Numbered from the stretch's first letter, positions 50,589 to 59,076 are shown. The stretch is 64,000 bases of DNA from Embleya sp045207785 (GCF_045207785.1 NZ_CP108778.1:261217-325216); one strand, 5' to 3'. The notes: generated by a model from the sequence alone, not told the origin. Numbers and translations: made by a program.

Positions 50589-51224
50589 ATGACCGTGCCG
50601 ATCCTGCTCCCCGAGAACGCAACCCTCGCGCGGCTCCTGGGCCACGTCGAGGATCGCCTGCTGAACGGCCTGTGCCAGGACCCCGAGCCCGCCGAGGACG
50701 ACGACCAGGACGAGCCGTTGCCTGCTCCGTTCGGCGACTGCGCGGCATCCGACGCCTTCGACAGGGTCCTCGCGTGCATCCCCGCCCGCGTGCTGTATCC
50801 GAACGTCGAGGACACGGGATATCGAATCCTGGGCCCGGACGGGCGCTCCGAGCACGAACCCGTGTACGCGGTACCTCTCGACGAGGCCGACGTCGCAGTC
50901 CTCGACGCAGCCTTGCGGGACCTGCGCGCCGCTCTGGACGGCACTGGCGACCCGGACGTGCGCGAGGAACTCGCGATTGCGGCAGCCCAATGGGAGACCA
51001 CCGAGGCGGCCATGGTGGACGCCCTTGCCCGAGTCCTCGCGGTCCTCACCCTGCGAGACGCCGACACCGCCACCCTCGCCGAGGTGCTGCCCGAAAGCCC
51101 GGCACTGACCGTCGTGGTCCTGACCCACACCCAAGAGGGGGCCTATCGACGCCTTGCCGAAACCTGGGACCGACTCATCCGCACCGGGCGGAGCCTCCCG
51201 TCGGATCCCGCGCCGTCGGACTGA
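50589..51224 (+). CDS. Hypothetical protein
   Basis: A 211-residue acidic protein of unknown function: ENATLARLLGHVEDRLLNGL near the start, an Asp/Glu-rich stretch (PAEDDDQDEPLP), RILGPDGRSEHEPVYAVPLD and a helical C-terminal half (LAIAAAQWETTEAAMVDALA). The chosen ATG has GGAG 6 nt upstream; the GTG four codons earlier is less well placed. It converges on the minus-strand gene after it. Confidence 0.7.
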   Translation: MTVPILLPENATLARLLGHVEDRLLNGLCQDPEPAEDDDQDEPLPAPFGDCAASDAFDRVLACIPARVLYPNVEDTGYRILGPDGRSEHEPVYAVPLDEADVAVLDAALRDLRAALDGTGDPDVREELAIAAAQWETTEAAMVDALARVLAVLTLRDADTATLAEVLPESPALTVVVLTHTQEGAYRRLAETWDRLIRTGRSLPSDPAPSD

Positions 51225-51372
51225 ACCCGCGCGTTCGGACGGCAAGCCGGCGCAGGCCCGCCCGGAGGCGAGCCCGCGCCGCTCGACTGTCGACGACGCC
51301 CCTGTCCCATCCGTCCTGTTCCCGGATCCGCCCGCGAACGCGACTTCTTCCGCGGCGGCGGGCCCCGAGTCT

Positions 51373-51894
51373 TTACGAGTCGGGTGTTCCCTGGGAGCGC
51401 TGCAGAGCGGCGCGCCGGCGTTGCGACTGGGCATCGAGTCGCTCGGCCTCGGCCCGGGCTGCGGCCGCGTTGCCTACCCAGGGCGGCGGGTTCCGGCGGA
51501 TCTCCTCGAGGTCGGCGCGGTGCCACTTTTTCGAGCGGGGGCGGGGGTGCAACCGCGGCACGGTCTCGATGGGGATGCCCAGAGCCTCGGCCACCTCGGC
51601 GTCGGGCACGCGGTCCGGGTCACGCGGGCCCGTCGAACCCGAACGCCGGCCCCTGGGGCCGGGTTTGGTGTCGCGCGTGGCGAAGTAGGCATCGAGGCGT
51701 TTGTCCCAAGGGATCTGGACGGCCTTGCCCACTCTCTTCCACTCCTCCTGCGGGACCGGCCAGTCGGGACTGTCGTGTGCCAGCTGCGCGACGCGCTGTT
51801 TCGAGATCGGCGTGTATCCACGCTCGGCGATGCGCTCGGCGATCTCGGTGAAAGTCAGGCGTTCGACTTCCCGCGGCGCGTTCGGGGTTTCCAT
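51373..51894 (-). CDS. HTH-type DNA-binding protein, candidate regulator
   Basis: A 173-residue basic protein. LTFTEIAERIAERGYTPISK then QRVAQLAHDSPDWPVPQE (13-51) reads as a MarR/AlpA-like HTH for sequence-specific binding. PDAEVAEALGIPIETVPR (98-115) looks like a second short HTH, and KKWHRADLEEIRRNPPPW follows. GAGAGGA precedes the ATG. It is divergent to the CTCTTGT-class operator at 52056, which has a -10-like element in its direction too. It is one of the few regulators inside the accessory string and is the best local candidate to bind these operators, which is inference. Confidence 0.68.
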   Translation of the reverse strand: METPNAPREVERLTFTEIAERIAERGYTPISKQRVAQLAHDSPDWPVPQEEWKRVGKAVQIPWDKRLDAYFATRDTKPGPRGRRSGSTGPRDPDRVPDAEVAEALGIPIETVPRLHPRPRSKKWHRADLEEIRRNPPPWVGNAAAARAEAERLDAQSQRRRAALQRSQGTPDS

Positions 51895-52055
51895 CGTGCG
51901 TCCTCTCGTTGTAGGGGAGAGCTTCCCAGAAACCCTTGTATCGAGGAAAGCCATTCGCGAAGTGGATGTCGACTGCGAGGGGTCGCCCCCCGCGACCCAG
52001 CCGGCGCCGGACTCCCGGGCAGGGAGGTGTCGAGATCCCCGCGATCCAGAATCCA
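51895..52055. other. Leader of the minus-strand regulator
   Basis: No gene is seen. On the minus strand ATACAAGGGTTTCTGGGAAG near 51930 resembles the right half of the CTCTTGT-class operators. Together with the 52056 site it fills the 370-bp divergent gap. Confidence 0.4.
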
Positions 52056-52092
52056 AATCCCTTGTTATAATACAAGAGATTTTGCTATCCTG
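52056..52092. promoter_or_regulatory. Operator-promoter, CTCTTGT class, possibly bidirectional
   Basis: Plus strand: -35 TTGTTA (52062-52067), 18-bp spacer, -10 TATCCT (52086-52091). The dyad is AATCCCTTGT / ACAAGAGATT. On the minus strand TTGTAT is followed 16 bp later by GATTCT, so the divergent regulator gene may use the same operator. Confidence 0.75.
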
Positions 52093-52264
52093 GTGTCTTC
52101 GAGGGATTCCCCGGGGAGGCGCGCCAAGCGGCCAGCTGTCGAGCGGCCCCTCGCCGTACCCCCGACGCCACCGATCGAGAGGGACAACCCCGCCCGCTGC
52201 TCCGGGCCGAGCCCTCGGCCCGGAGCGGCGACGAGGGCCACCACCGAATTCCGAGGAGGAATGC

Positions 52265-52792
52265 GTGCACACCCCCTATATCGCGCCTGAGGACGAGTTC
52301 GACATGTACGGGATAGAGCTGGACCTCGGCGATTGGCGCTACGTGATCGACGAGCTCGGCGTGGTCTACGGGCGCGGTTGGTACCCGCTCCACCGGTACC
52401 CGACCCACCCGGAACCCGACCCGAGTTCGCCGCTCCTGACCCGCCTGGTTGCCGGCGACGCCACGGCTCCCGCGCAGGTGCGCGTCAGCCCCGGCATCGA
52501 GGTGTACTCGTGGCGCAACGAGTACGTGACGCTCAACCCGATCGACCATCGCGTCGAGGCACGGATACGCCTGTTCGTCCGCAGGCAGGGGATGGGCGCC
52601 ATGGTCCGTCGCGTCGTCCTCCACATCGACCTGCGTGACAAGACCGTGCTGCTCCCGGCCGAGTTGCCGGCGGCGCTGCGGACGCAGGCGGAGACCAAGG
52701 GACGGCGCGTCCTCGACCTGCTGACGGACGCTCGCCGAGAGCGCCGGCGTCGGCTCCCCGAGCCGAGCCAAGCGCTGTGCGCGACCGCGTAA
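52265..52792 (+). CDS. Hypothetical protein
   Basis: A 175-residue protein of unknown function. YGIELDLGDWRYVIDELGVV near 15 and the central IEVYSWRNEYVTLNPIDHRV look beta-rich; the C-terminus is basic (RRERRRRLPEP). GAGGAGG lies 6 nt before the GTG start. It is the first gene behind the 52056 operator-promoter. Confidence 0.7.
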   Translation: MHTPYIAPEDEFDMYGIELDLGDWRYVIDELGVVYGRGWYPLHRYPTHPEPDPSSPLLTRLVAGDATAPAQVRVSPGIEVYSWRNEYVTLNPIDHRVEARIRLFVRRQGMGAMVRRVVLHIDLRDKTVLLPAELPAALRTQAETKGRRVLDLLTDARRERRRRLPEPSQALCATA

Positions 52793-52806
52793 CCGAGCCC
52801 CCCAGA

Positions 52807-52841
52807 CCGCCGAGCGGGCAGCGCCGCTGCCCGCTCGGCGG
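52807..52841 (+). terminator. Terminator
   Basis: A nearly continuous palindrome with 17-bp arms (CCGCCGAGCGGGCAGCG), 15 bp past the stop. Confidence 0.7.
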
Positions 52842-52896
52842 CCCGTTCCGCCGCAGAGACCGGACCGCCGCCCGGCCGACAACCTACGGAGGCCAC

Positions 52897-53076
52897 ATGA
52901 TCGACGAAAAGACGGTTGCCAACGGCCGGTTGGTCGTCGGCTTCGCTGCCTCGCTCGGCCTCGACGCCCAGGGCGCCACCGTCACGATCCCGGCCGGTGC
53001 CGTGGAGCTCGACACCGGACCCATCGAGCTGCGGGAGCCCCCGGTGGCGGTGTTCGAGCGTCCCCCGACGCCCTGA
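52897..53076 (+). CDS. Short protein, truncated relative of the 53977 gene
   Basis: A 59-residue product. MIDEKTVANGRLVVGFAASL then GLDAQGATVTIPAGAVELDT aligns almost residue for residue with the first 56 residues of the protein at 53977, then stops. ACGGAGG precedes the ATG, so it is probably translated. It looks like the surviving 5' end of a duplicated gene. Confidence 0.62.
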   Translation: MIDEKTVANGRLVVGFAASLGLDAQGATVTIPAGAVELDTGPIELREPPVAVFERPPTP

Positions 53077-53146
53077 GCCCAGCCGCCTCGACGCCGTTCC
53101 TCGGCGCCGCGCTGGCCGGGGGCGACGCCGGCCCGGAGGCAGAGAG

Positions 53147-53182
53147 TTCGAGGGGTGAACCGTGTCCGGTTCACCCCTCGAA
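53147..53182. terminator. Bidirectional terminator
   Basis: A perfect 15-bp inverted repeat (TTCGAGGGGTGAACC) lies between two converging genes. Confidence 0.72.
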
Positions 53183-53189
53183 GTGCGTG

Positions 53190-53462
53190 TTACGAGATCA
53201 CGGAGATGCTGTGCACGGGCGCGGCGCAGACCTCCTTGACGCGCCCGTGAAGCGCGGGCCGGGACGTACGCAGGACCCGGACACGGACGTTGCCCTTGGG
53301 GCTGAACCCGAGAACTCTGCCCTCGACCATTTCGGTCGAGTGCCCGGCCTTGCCCCAGCGGCGCGGGAACAGGACGACGGCCCCAACCACGATCTTCCTT
53401 GTGCGCCAGTCGAGCACCGACGAATCGGGGGTCGGTGCGGACTCGACTTCGTTTGCCGGCAT
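53190..53462 (-). CDS. Small hypothetical protein
   Basis: A 90-residue protein: RTRKIVVGAVVLFPRRWGKA, then GRVLGFSPKGNVRVRVLRTS, a beta-rich pattern like small SH3/KOW-like domains. AGAGGGA precedes the ATG. It is divergent from the TTG-start gene at 53579 and shares its operator, which has an AGACTGG element in the minus direction. Function unknown. Confidence 0.65.
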   Translation of the reverse strand: MPANEVESAPTPDSSVLDWRTRKIVVGAVVLFPRRWGKAGHSTEMVEGRVLGFSPKGNVRVRVLRTSRPALHGRVKEVCAAPVHSISVIS

Positions 53463-53508
53463 GGCAGTCCCTCTCAGGAGTGGAGGCGCGGACTCGACCA
53501 GTCTGCCA

Positions 53509-53544
53509 AATCTCTTGTTGCAAAACAATAGATTGAGTATCCTG
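53509..53544. promoter_or_regulatory. Operator-promoter, CTCTTGT class, possibly bidirectional
   Basis: Plus strand: -35 TTGTTG (53515-53520), 17-bp spacer, -10 TATCCT (53538-53543), dyad AATCTCTTGTT / AACAATAGATT. Minus strand: TTGTTT, 17 bp, CAGACT. The predicted plus transcript opens with the small hairpin GGAACC...GGTTCC. Confidence 0.78.
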
Positions 53545-53578
53545 GAACCTCCAAGGGTTCCTCTCCGGGAGGCGCATC

Positions 53579-53860
53579 TTGATCTACTTCGACGAGACCT
53601 CCGCCGACGAGCTTGACGCCATCCGTGAGCAACGGCGCGATGTGGACCTCGAAATGGCGGCCATGACCGCCGTTGGCGATCGCATGGCCGAACTCCGGCG
53701 CGCCGGCGTCTGCACCCACGGTTCCGCGCAGGGCTACCGCGAAGACCTCGGCGACCCCGAACTGCGCCCGGGGCAGGTCAGGTGCACCGATACGTGCGGA
53801 CGCATCTTCGCCTCCGACGACGACTGGTACGCCGCCATCGACGCTGCCTTGCGCGACTGA
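53579..53860 (+). CDS. Small CxC/His protein with TTG start
   Basis: A 93-residue protein. ETSADELDAIREQRRDVDLE is helical; GVCTHGSAQGYRED with RPGQVRCTDTCG places Cys45, His47, Cys69 and Cys73 as a possible zinc site; FASDDDWYAAIDAALRD ends it. The start is TTG with GGGAGG 7 nt upstream and no better start in frame. Function unknown. Confidence 0.68.
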   Translation: MIYFDETSADELDAIREQRRDVDLEMAAMTAVGDRMAELRRAGVCTHGSAQGYREDLGDPELRPGQVRCTDTCGRIFASDDDWYAAIDAALRD

Positions 53861-53976
53861 AAGCAGCAGACGGCGTCGCTCGTGGCGTACCCGCTCAGGT
53901 GCGATCCCCGGAGCGGCCGTGCCCCTGTGGCCCTCTTCCGACAGCGATCCCACCGAACACGCCTGAAGGAGTACAC

Positions 53977-55014
53977 ATGATCGACGAACAGGCCGCTGCC
54001 GACCTCCGGTTGGCCGCAGACTTCGCCGCATCGGTCGGCCTCGACGCCCAGGGCGCGACCGTCACCATCCCGGCCGGCACCCTGGACCTCGACACCGGCC
54101 CTGTCGAACTGCCCGAGCCCTTGGTGGCGGTGTTCAACCGTCCCCTCTGCGGGGCCGTGCTCACCCTTCACCGCATCGGCGGCACGCGCGTGATGTCGGC
54201 CCTTGTGGACGGGTTCGCCGACCACGGCCACGACGGCGACACCGCCGCCGTGCTGCGCCTGGCGCACGCGGCGCTGCGCACCTACGACCTCGACCGCACC
54301 CCTTGCGCGGAGCCGCCGCTGGTACTCGAACGCGCAACGGCGATGCTCCTGCCGCGTGCCCCGCGGGGCACCATGGCGAGGAGGCCCGACGACGAGGACC
54401 CGAACGCCCTGCTCCTGACGTACGGGCCCATGCGCGTCTCGGCCCACGACCAGGGCTTCGCCGTGTGGGAACGGTTCGCCTGGGACGACGCCGGCTCGCA
54501 GACCGCCGTGATCTTCGAGGAAGCCGGCCACTGGGGGCCCGCGGGCATGGCCGCGCTCATGGTCGAGACCTTCGAGTACACCGACACCTTGCGCAACGGC
54601 CCGGCCGCCCTGTTCACCACCCCCAGGCCGCCGACCTGCCAGGCGACGACCGCCGGCGCCCCGGGGGAGAGCCCCGGCCGGGCACGACGTCCCGGTGCCA
54701 CGCGAACCGAACGCCACCCCCACGCCACCAACCAGGCAAGGGGAGCCATGATCACCACGCACATCGAGAGCGAGCAATACAAGGTCGCGCTGCACATCGT
54801 CGGTGCCCCGGAGATCCCCGCCCCGGACGGCGAGACCCTCGACGTCACCCTCGTGACGTTGACGTTCAACGGCCGCGAACTCACCACAATCCGCTTCGCG
54901 ACGTCCGACGGCGACCTGTACGTAGCGCCCGCCGACGTCGACGACCCGGCCACTTGGCCCACCTGGCTCGGCGACCTGATCGAACGGTACCGCCCGGCAG
55001 CACGACCCGAGTAG
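53977..55014 (+). CDS. Hypothetical fusion protein (two modules joined through linker-like sequence)
   Basis: The frame is 345 residues. Residues 1-215 carry the family signature IPAGTLDLDTGPVELPEPLV and LRLAHAALRTYDL shared with the genes at 49415 and 52897. Residues ~216-257 (APGESPGRARRPGATRTERH) look like translated spacer. Residues 258-345, starting MITTHIESEQYKVALHIVGA, look like a separate small protein with its own ribosome site (GGGGAG) at ATG 54748. Either the stop of the first gene was lost or both forms are made. AAGGAG precedes the first ATG. Function unknown. Confidence 0.68.
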   Translation: MIDEQAAADLRLAADFAASVGLDAQGATVTIPAGTLDLDTGPVELPEPLVAVFNRPLCGAVLTLHRIGGTRVMSALVDGFADHGHDGDTAAVLRLAHAALRTYDLDRTPCAEPPLVLERATAMLLPRAPRGTMARRPDDEDPNALLLTYGPMRVSAHDQGFAVWERFAWDDAGSQTAVIFEEAGHWGPAGMAALMVETFEYTDTLRNGPAALFTTPRPPTCQATTAGAPGESPGRARRPGATRTERHPHATNQARGAMITTHIESEQYKVALHIVGAPEIPAPDGETLDVTLVTLTFNGRELTTIRFATSDGDLYVAPADVDDPATWPTWLGDLIERYRPAARPE

Positions 55015-55170
55015 ACCAACTGTCCCGCCCCGGCAGGGACACGAGACGGATGCCCACGCCCACTCGGACAGCGCGCACCGTTCGGCTGGACCACACCCCG
55101 ACGCGGGACCCGGCCGACGGTCCCGGAGGCACACCGAACCGGCGGACACCATCACCGGAAAGGGAAGACC

Positions 55171-55986
55171 ATGGGCGACGAACAGCCCCAACACCGGTTC
55201 CCCAGCGCGGAGGAGTGCGAGGCGTTCAACTGCGGCGCGCGCTTCCACCCCCAGACCGACGAAGACGGCACCCTCCCGTGCGCCGAGACGGCCGGCGCCC
55301 TGACGTTCACCTACCTCGATCACCGCACGGGCACGCTGCGCGTCTCGATACACCTCGACTCCGTGGACCCCGCGATCGTGCGACCGGACGGCACCGTGCC
55401 CCTGCGAGTCGACGTCGGAGACACGGTGCTCTTGGACGTTCCCTCCCGAGGCCACGACCGACGGCACGTCGACCGGCGTGCCACGTCGCGGCCTGCTCCC
55501 TCTCGCATCGGAGCCCGAGCCGACCGATACGGCGGACGACTGCCAGGTCACCGACCCGAAGGAGCGGTGAGCCGATCCGAAGTTGGCACCGCCGACGCCG
55601 CTCCCATCGGACACGCCGCAGGGTCGAAAACGTTGGCCGACGTCCGCGGATCCATGTTCGACGGCTACGACGACGACCGAGTCAACGCCGTCCTGGGCCG
55701 TGTGAACGAGGCATTCGGGATCCGGGTCGTCTGCGTGTGGAACTACGTGGACGCCTATGGGTTCGCCGGCGATTCGGATTTCTACGTCGAAGATGCCGAG
55801 GGGCGACTCCATTACCTGTCGGGCCGGTTGTGGCTGTGGCTCAACCGCGCCCCCGACCACGCCGACGCCCCGGAAGCCGCCGGCACGCCCGCCGAATGGT
55901 TCGGGAGCGTCACCGGGATGTCCGCGAAGCCGATGGCCGGCGACGGCCGGCTCAACTACGCGATCCGCGATCTGCGCGACACGTAG
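55171..55986 (+). CDS. Hypothetical protein, possibly fused
   Basis: The frame is 271 residues. The N-terminal ~90 residues (CEAFNCGARFHPQTDEDGTL, then VPLRVDVGDTVLLDVPS) and the C-terminal ~115 residues (FGIRVVCVWNYVDAYGFAGD, then YLSGRLWLWLNRAPDHADAP) look like two unrelated small domains. They are joined by Arg/His-rich sequence resembling translated spacer. AAGGAG before a GTG near 55577 could start the second part alone. AAGGGAAG precedes the first ATG. Confidence 0.62.
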   Translation: MGDEQPQHRFPSAEECEAFNCGARFHPQTDEDGTLPCAETAGALTFTYLDHRTGTLRVSIHLDSVDPAIVRPDGTVPLRVDVGDTVLLDVPSRGHDRRHVDRRATSRPAPSRIGARADRYGGRLPGHRPEGAVSRSEVGTADAAPIGHAAGSKTLADVRGSMFDGYDDDRVNAVLGRVNEAFGIRVVCVWNYVDAYGFAGDSDFYVEDAEGRLHYLSGRLWLWLNRAPDHADAPEAAGTPAEWFGSVTGMSAKPMAGDGRLNYAIRDLRDT

Positions 55987-56021
55987 GACCCACCACCAAG
56001 ATTGATCGGAGAGGCATCGAC

Positions 56022-56297
56022 ATGAGCGACGAAGACGAGTACTACGTCCACCTGCGCATCATCGAATGCTCCGCGGACGAGCGGACCGCGGCTGCCTTGA
56101 CGGAAATTCTGCACGACGCGGGATTCGCCACCGAGGCCGAGAGGCACGGTCCGGACCCGGTGGAGGACACCGAGCGGGAACAGGTCTTGTCCGGCGCGGA
56201 GTTCACGGCCTACGGCAAGTCGGCATCCGAGGTGCGGGACCTGCTCGACGCAGTTCCGCGCCTGGATCCGGTTGGAGTTCCCCTGAACCGCTCGTGA
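56022..56297 (+). CDS. Small acidic hypothetical protein
   Basis: A 91-residue protein: DEYYVHLRIIECSADERTAA then LTEILHDAGFATEAERHGPD and KSASEVRDLLDAVPRLDPVG. The alternating strand-helix pattern suggests a ferredoxin-like fold. CGGAGAGG precedes the ATG. Function unknown. Confidence 0.7.
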   Translation: MSDEDEYYVHLRIIECSADERTAAALTEILHDAGFATEAERHGPDPVEDTEREQVLSGAEFTAYGKSASEVRDLLDAVPRLDPVGVPLNRS

Positions 56298-56302
56298 GCG
56301 TT

Positions 56303-56334
56303 GCCTGCCGCCCGCCTCGGCGCGGGCGGCAGGC
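56303..56334 (+). terminator. Terminator
   Basis: A perfect 13-bp inverted repeat GCCTGCCGCCCGC, 5 bp past the stop. Confidence 0.75.
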
Positions 56335-56354
56335 TCCCCCGATGGTCAATTCAT

Positions 56355-56390
56355 AATCTATTGCGTCAACGTAATAGAAGCCTTATTATT
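56355..56390 (+). promoter_or_regulatory. Operator-promoter, TCTATTGCG class
   Basis: The -35 TTGCGT (56361-56366), 17-bp spacer and -10 TATTAT (56384-56389) overlie TCTATTGCG / CGTAATAGA. It is the sister of the 24439 site. Confidence 0.76.
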
Positions 56391-56458
56391 GAACCAGTGG
56401 GAGAGAGAACCACTTCACCCCACAGCGTTTCCTCGTTCGCCAGAGAAGGGAAATCGCC

Positions 56459-57490
56459 GTGTCCAAGGAAACTCTCGACTCGTTGAACCGCAACACCCTG
56501 ATCGGCTTCACGGACAAGCGCGGCAACGCGTGGCACTACCGGGCCAGCCGGCAGGGCGACACCCCCAACCACTACCCCGGCGCCATCCCCGTCGACGACG
56601 TCTGCCGGCGCCTGTTCCACTGGGAGGCCGTCCCCAGCCGCGTGTACGTCGACAACCCCGTCACCGGCCAGCGCGAAGCCGTCCCCCACAAGAAGGCCAT
56701 GCTGCGCAGCGACACCGGCCACACGCTCGGCATCTTCTGCGACTCCTGGCAGCCGCACCCCTACACCGAGTGGCTGATCAACCGGGTGGGCCGGCTCCTG
56801 GACACGTCGGACCTGGCCATCGGATCCGCCGGCCTGCTGCGCAACGGAGCCGTTGCCTGGGTGTCCCTGGAACTGGCCGAGACCATCGGCACCAAGGAGG
56901 GCGTCGACTTCCGCCCGAACCTCATGGCGGCCACGGCTTTCAACGGAGACCTGTCCTCCACGTACAAGCGCCACGTGACCGCGATCGTCTGCGACAACAC
57001 GATGAGCACGGCGCTGAACGAGGCGGGGCAGACGGTCAAGTTCCCGCACCGTGGCGACCCCGACGCGTTCCCGGTCATCGACCGCCTTCGTACCGCGTTG
57101 GACATCGTCTACGCGACCGCCGATGACTTCTCGCAAGAGGTCGCCCGGCTGTGCGCGGTCCACGTGAGCGAATACCAGTGGAACGAGTTCCTCAAGGCCC
57201 ACGCGCCCATCCCCGCCGAGAAGGGACGCGCCCGGACGAACGCCGAGCGCAAGCAGGACACCCTCCGCGAACTGTGGTCCCGCGACCCCCGCGTCTCGCC
57301 GTGGCGGGGCACCGCCTTCGGGGTCGCCCAAGCCACCAACACCTACGAGCACCACCACAAGACCGTACGCGGTGCCAGCCGGCCCGAACGCAACATGCTC
57401 CGCGCCGTCGGCGAGGGCCTCCACAGCCTGCACACGGACACCCTCACCGTTCTCGGCAACGTCATGGACCGATCCCTGCTGCCCGCCTGA
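56459..57490 (+). CDS. DUF932 domain protein (phage/plasmid-like protein)
   Basis: A 343-residue protein. GNAWHYRASRQGDTPNHYPG near 22, HKKAMLRSDTGHTLGIFCDS near 77, AWVSLELAETI near 133, TAIVCDNTMSTAL near 175 and GTAFGVAQATNTYEHHHKTV near 283 follow the DUF932 (TIGR03299 phage/plasmid-like) pattern. The function is unknown; the family is a regular passenger of actinobacterial plasmids and phages. GAAGGGAAA precedes the GTG start. It has its own operator-promoter and terminator. Confidence 0.8.
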   Translation: MSKETLDSLNRNTLIGFTDKRGNAWHYRASRQGDTPNHYPGAIPVDDVCRRLFHWEAVPSRVYVDNPVTGQREAVPHKKAMLRSDTGHTLGIFCDSWQPHPYTEWLINRVGRLLDTSDLAIGSAGLLRNGAVAWVSLELAETIGTKEGVDFRPNLMAATAFNGDLSSTYKRHVTAIVCDNTMSTALNEAGQTVKFPHRGDPDAFPVIDRLRTALDIVYATADDFSQEVARLCAVHVSEYQWNEFLKAHAPIPAEKGRARTNAERKQDTLRELWSRDPRVSPWRGTAFGVAQATNTYEHHHKTVRGASRPERNMLRAVGEGLHSLHTDTLTVLGNVMDRSLLPA

Positions 57491-57500
57491 GCAGGCGCCC

Positions 57501-57533
57501 CGCGCCCGCCGGCACGTCACGCCGGCGGGCGCG
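57501..57533 (+). terminator. Terminator
   Basis: A perfect 13-bp inverted repeat CGCGCCCGCCGGC with a 7-nt loop, 10 bp past the stop. Confidence 0.74.
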
Positions 57534-57672
57534 GCGCGGCCCACCGTCACCGCGCTGCGCGCTCCGGAACAGGAAGCGACGCATCGACACGGTGCGCGCC
57601 GCCCCGCCGCACGAGCCCCCCGGACCGACGAACCCGTGCCATGCCACGACGGCCCATCGAACGGAGATCGCC

Positions 57673-58029
57673 ATGCCGGAGACGAACGCGCTACTCCTCA
57701 CCGAGGATGGGGACGTCATCGAACTGGCCCTGGGGAAGAAGGATCGCCTCCCCGTCTACCGGGCCGTAATCCGATGCGAGCGCGTGGCCTGCCGGGCACT
57801 CACGACCCGCTTGGACATGTGGTTCGACGAGGACCACCCGTACAACCACACCGACCGGGTCAACATCCCCGCGATGCTGGTGGCCGCACGCCACGGGTAC
57901 GCCGGCGACAACATCTGCGGCCCCGTCGTCGTGACCGGAGGGCCGGACGACGAAGGCGCCATGATGCCGATGACCCAAGACGCCCTTCGGGCGCTGCTTG
58001 TGTCCCTTGAAGACATCGCCTCCGACTGA
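57673..58029 (+). CDS. DUF3846-like protein
   Basis: A 118-residue protein. LTEDGDVIELALGKKDRLPV opens it, TTRLDMWFDEDHPYN is at about 44-58 and GPVVVTGGPDDEGAMMPMTQ near 84-103, the arrangement of DUF3846 proteins of phages and plasmids. Function unknown. CGGAGATCG precedes the ATG. Confidence 0.7.
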   Translation: MPETNALLLTEDGDVIELALGKKDRLPVYRAVIRCERVACRALTTRLDMWFDEDHPYNHTDRVNIPAMLVAARHGYAGDNICGPVVVTGGPDDEGAMMPMTQDALRALLVSLEDIASD

Positions 58030-58231
58030 ATCCGGACCCGGCCCGGAGCACCACATCGCCACGCCCGGACGAGTCGACCAGCTCACACACGCCTCGGCAT
58101 CCGCGTTCCCCAGCTCGTTCCCGGGCCGCTCGCCCGGGGACAACGGCTTTCGGCCAGGGGCAGTCGACGTCGGTGCCGGGAGCAGCTACAGCTTCCCGTC
58201 GTCCGGTTTACAGCGCGAAAGGACAAGGATC

Positions 58232-58876
58232 ATGGGATTCAGCCCCCCGCCCGTGCCGCTCGCACTCGCCGACCTACCCAGGACCCGGGCCGGCCTGGTG
58301 GTGCCCGCCATCAGTCTCCGGCACCGGGACGGCACCGCCATCCTCGGCATGACCGACCACGACCGCGTTCACCACGCCCTGTCCCGCGGCCTGTGCCAAA
58401 CCTGCTGGCGTCCCTTGGACGATCGCATCGTCGCGCTCGCCCGCCCCCGCGACTTCGTCCACGGGTGGATCTCCGAGCCCGGCATGCACCCGGTCTGCGC
58501 GCACTATTCGACCCAAGGGTGCCCGATGCTGGCCGGCGTGCTCACACGCCACCGCGCCACCCCACGGGCCTCGGTCAGGGAGCCCTGCGGCGACCCCGAA
58601 TGCCACTGCGTGGCCTGGGCCCCCGTGGACCCGCACGGCCCCCGTGCCAAAGCCCCCGCGGAATCCTGGTACACGATCTGGCTGGCGCCCGACTCGTACC
58701 ACGTCGGCCTCGACCCCACCACGCAGCGCCTGGCGCTCGACCTGTCCCGGGCACGCCCCCTGAAGATCAGGCCCCTGTCGGCCACCGGGGCCACCCGTGA
58801 ACAGGCCGACGGCTACCGCGCGATGCTCTCGACCCGTGCGTTCCTGGCCGACCTCTGTGCGGAAACGAAACCCTGA
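58232..58876 (+). CDS. Hypothetical protein with cysteine pairs
   Basis: A 214-residue protein. LCQTCWRPLDDRIVALARPR near 53 and CAHYSTQGCPML near 87, with EPCGDPECHCVAW near 120, give possible zinc-binding Cys clusters; ESWYTIWLAPDSYHVGLDP follows. GAAAGGACAAGG precedes the ATG. It resembles small Cys-rich proteins of Streptomyces mobile elements but I do not recognise a family name. Confidence 0.7.
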   Translation: MGFSPPPVPLALADLPRTRAGLVVPAISLRHRDGTAILGMTDHDRVHHALSRGLCQTCWRPLDDRIVALARPRDFVHGWISEPGMHPVCAHYSTQGCPMLAGVLTRHRATPRASVREPCGDPECHCVAWAPVDPHGPRAKAPAESWYTIWLAPDSYHVGLDPTTQRLALDLSRARPLKIRPLSATGATREQADGYRAMLSTRAFLADLCAETKP

Positions 58877-58972
58877 ACCTCGGCGAGGCTCGACGACCAA
58901 TCGCGGGCGTAGGCGATCGAGCAATCCGGGAACCACGGCGACGTCTCGATACCGGCCGGGAGTCCCCGGCAC

Positions 58973-59009
58973 ACTCGCCCGCCGACGCACGACGTCGGCG
59001 GGCGAGTGC
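58973..59009. terminator. Bidirectional terminator
   Basis: A perfect 16-bp inverted repeat CACTCGCCCGCCGACG between converging genes. Confidence 0.75.
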
Positions 59010-59076
59010 CGGCTTCGATCACAACCGGCGCCTGCCTCGGTTCGGGCGGGCCCGTGCGGCTCGGCCGTCGTCGGCG

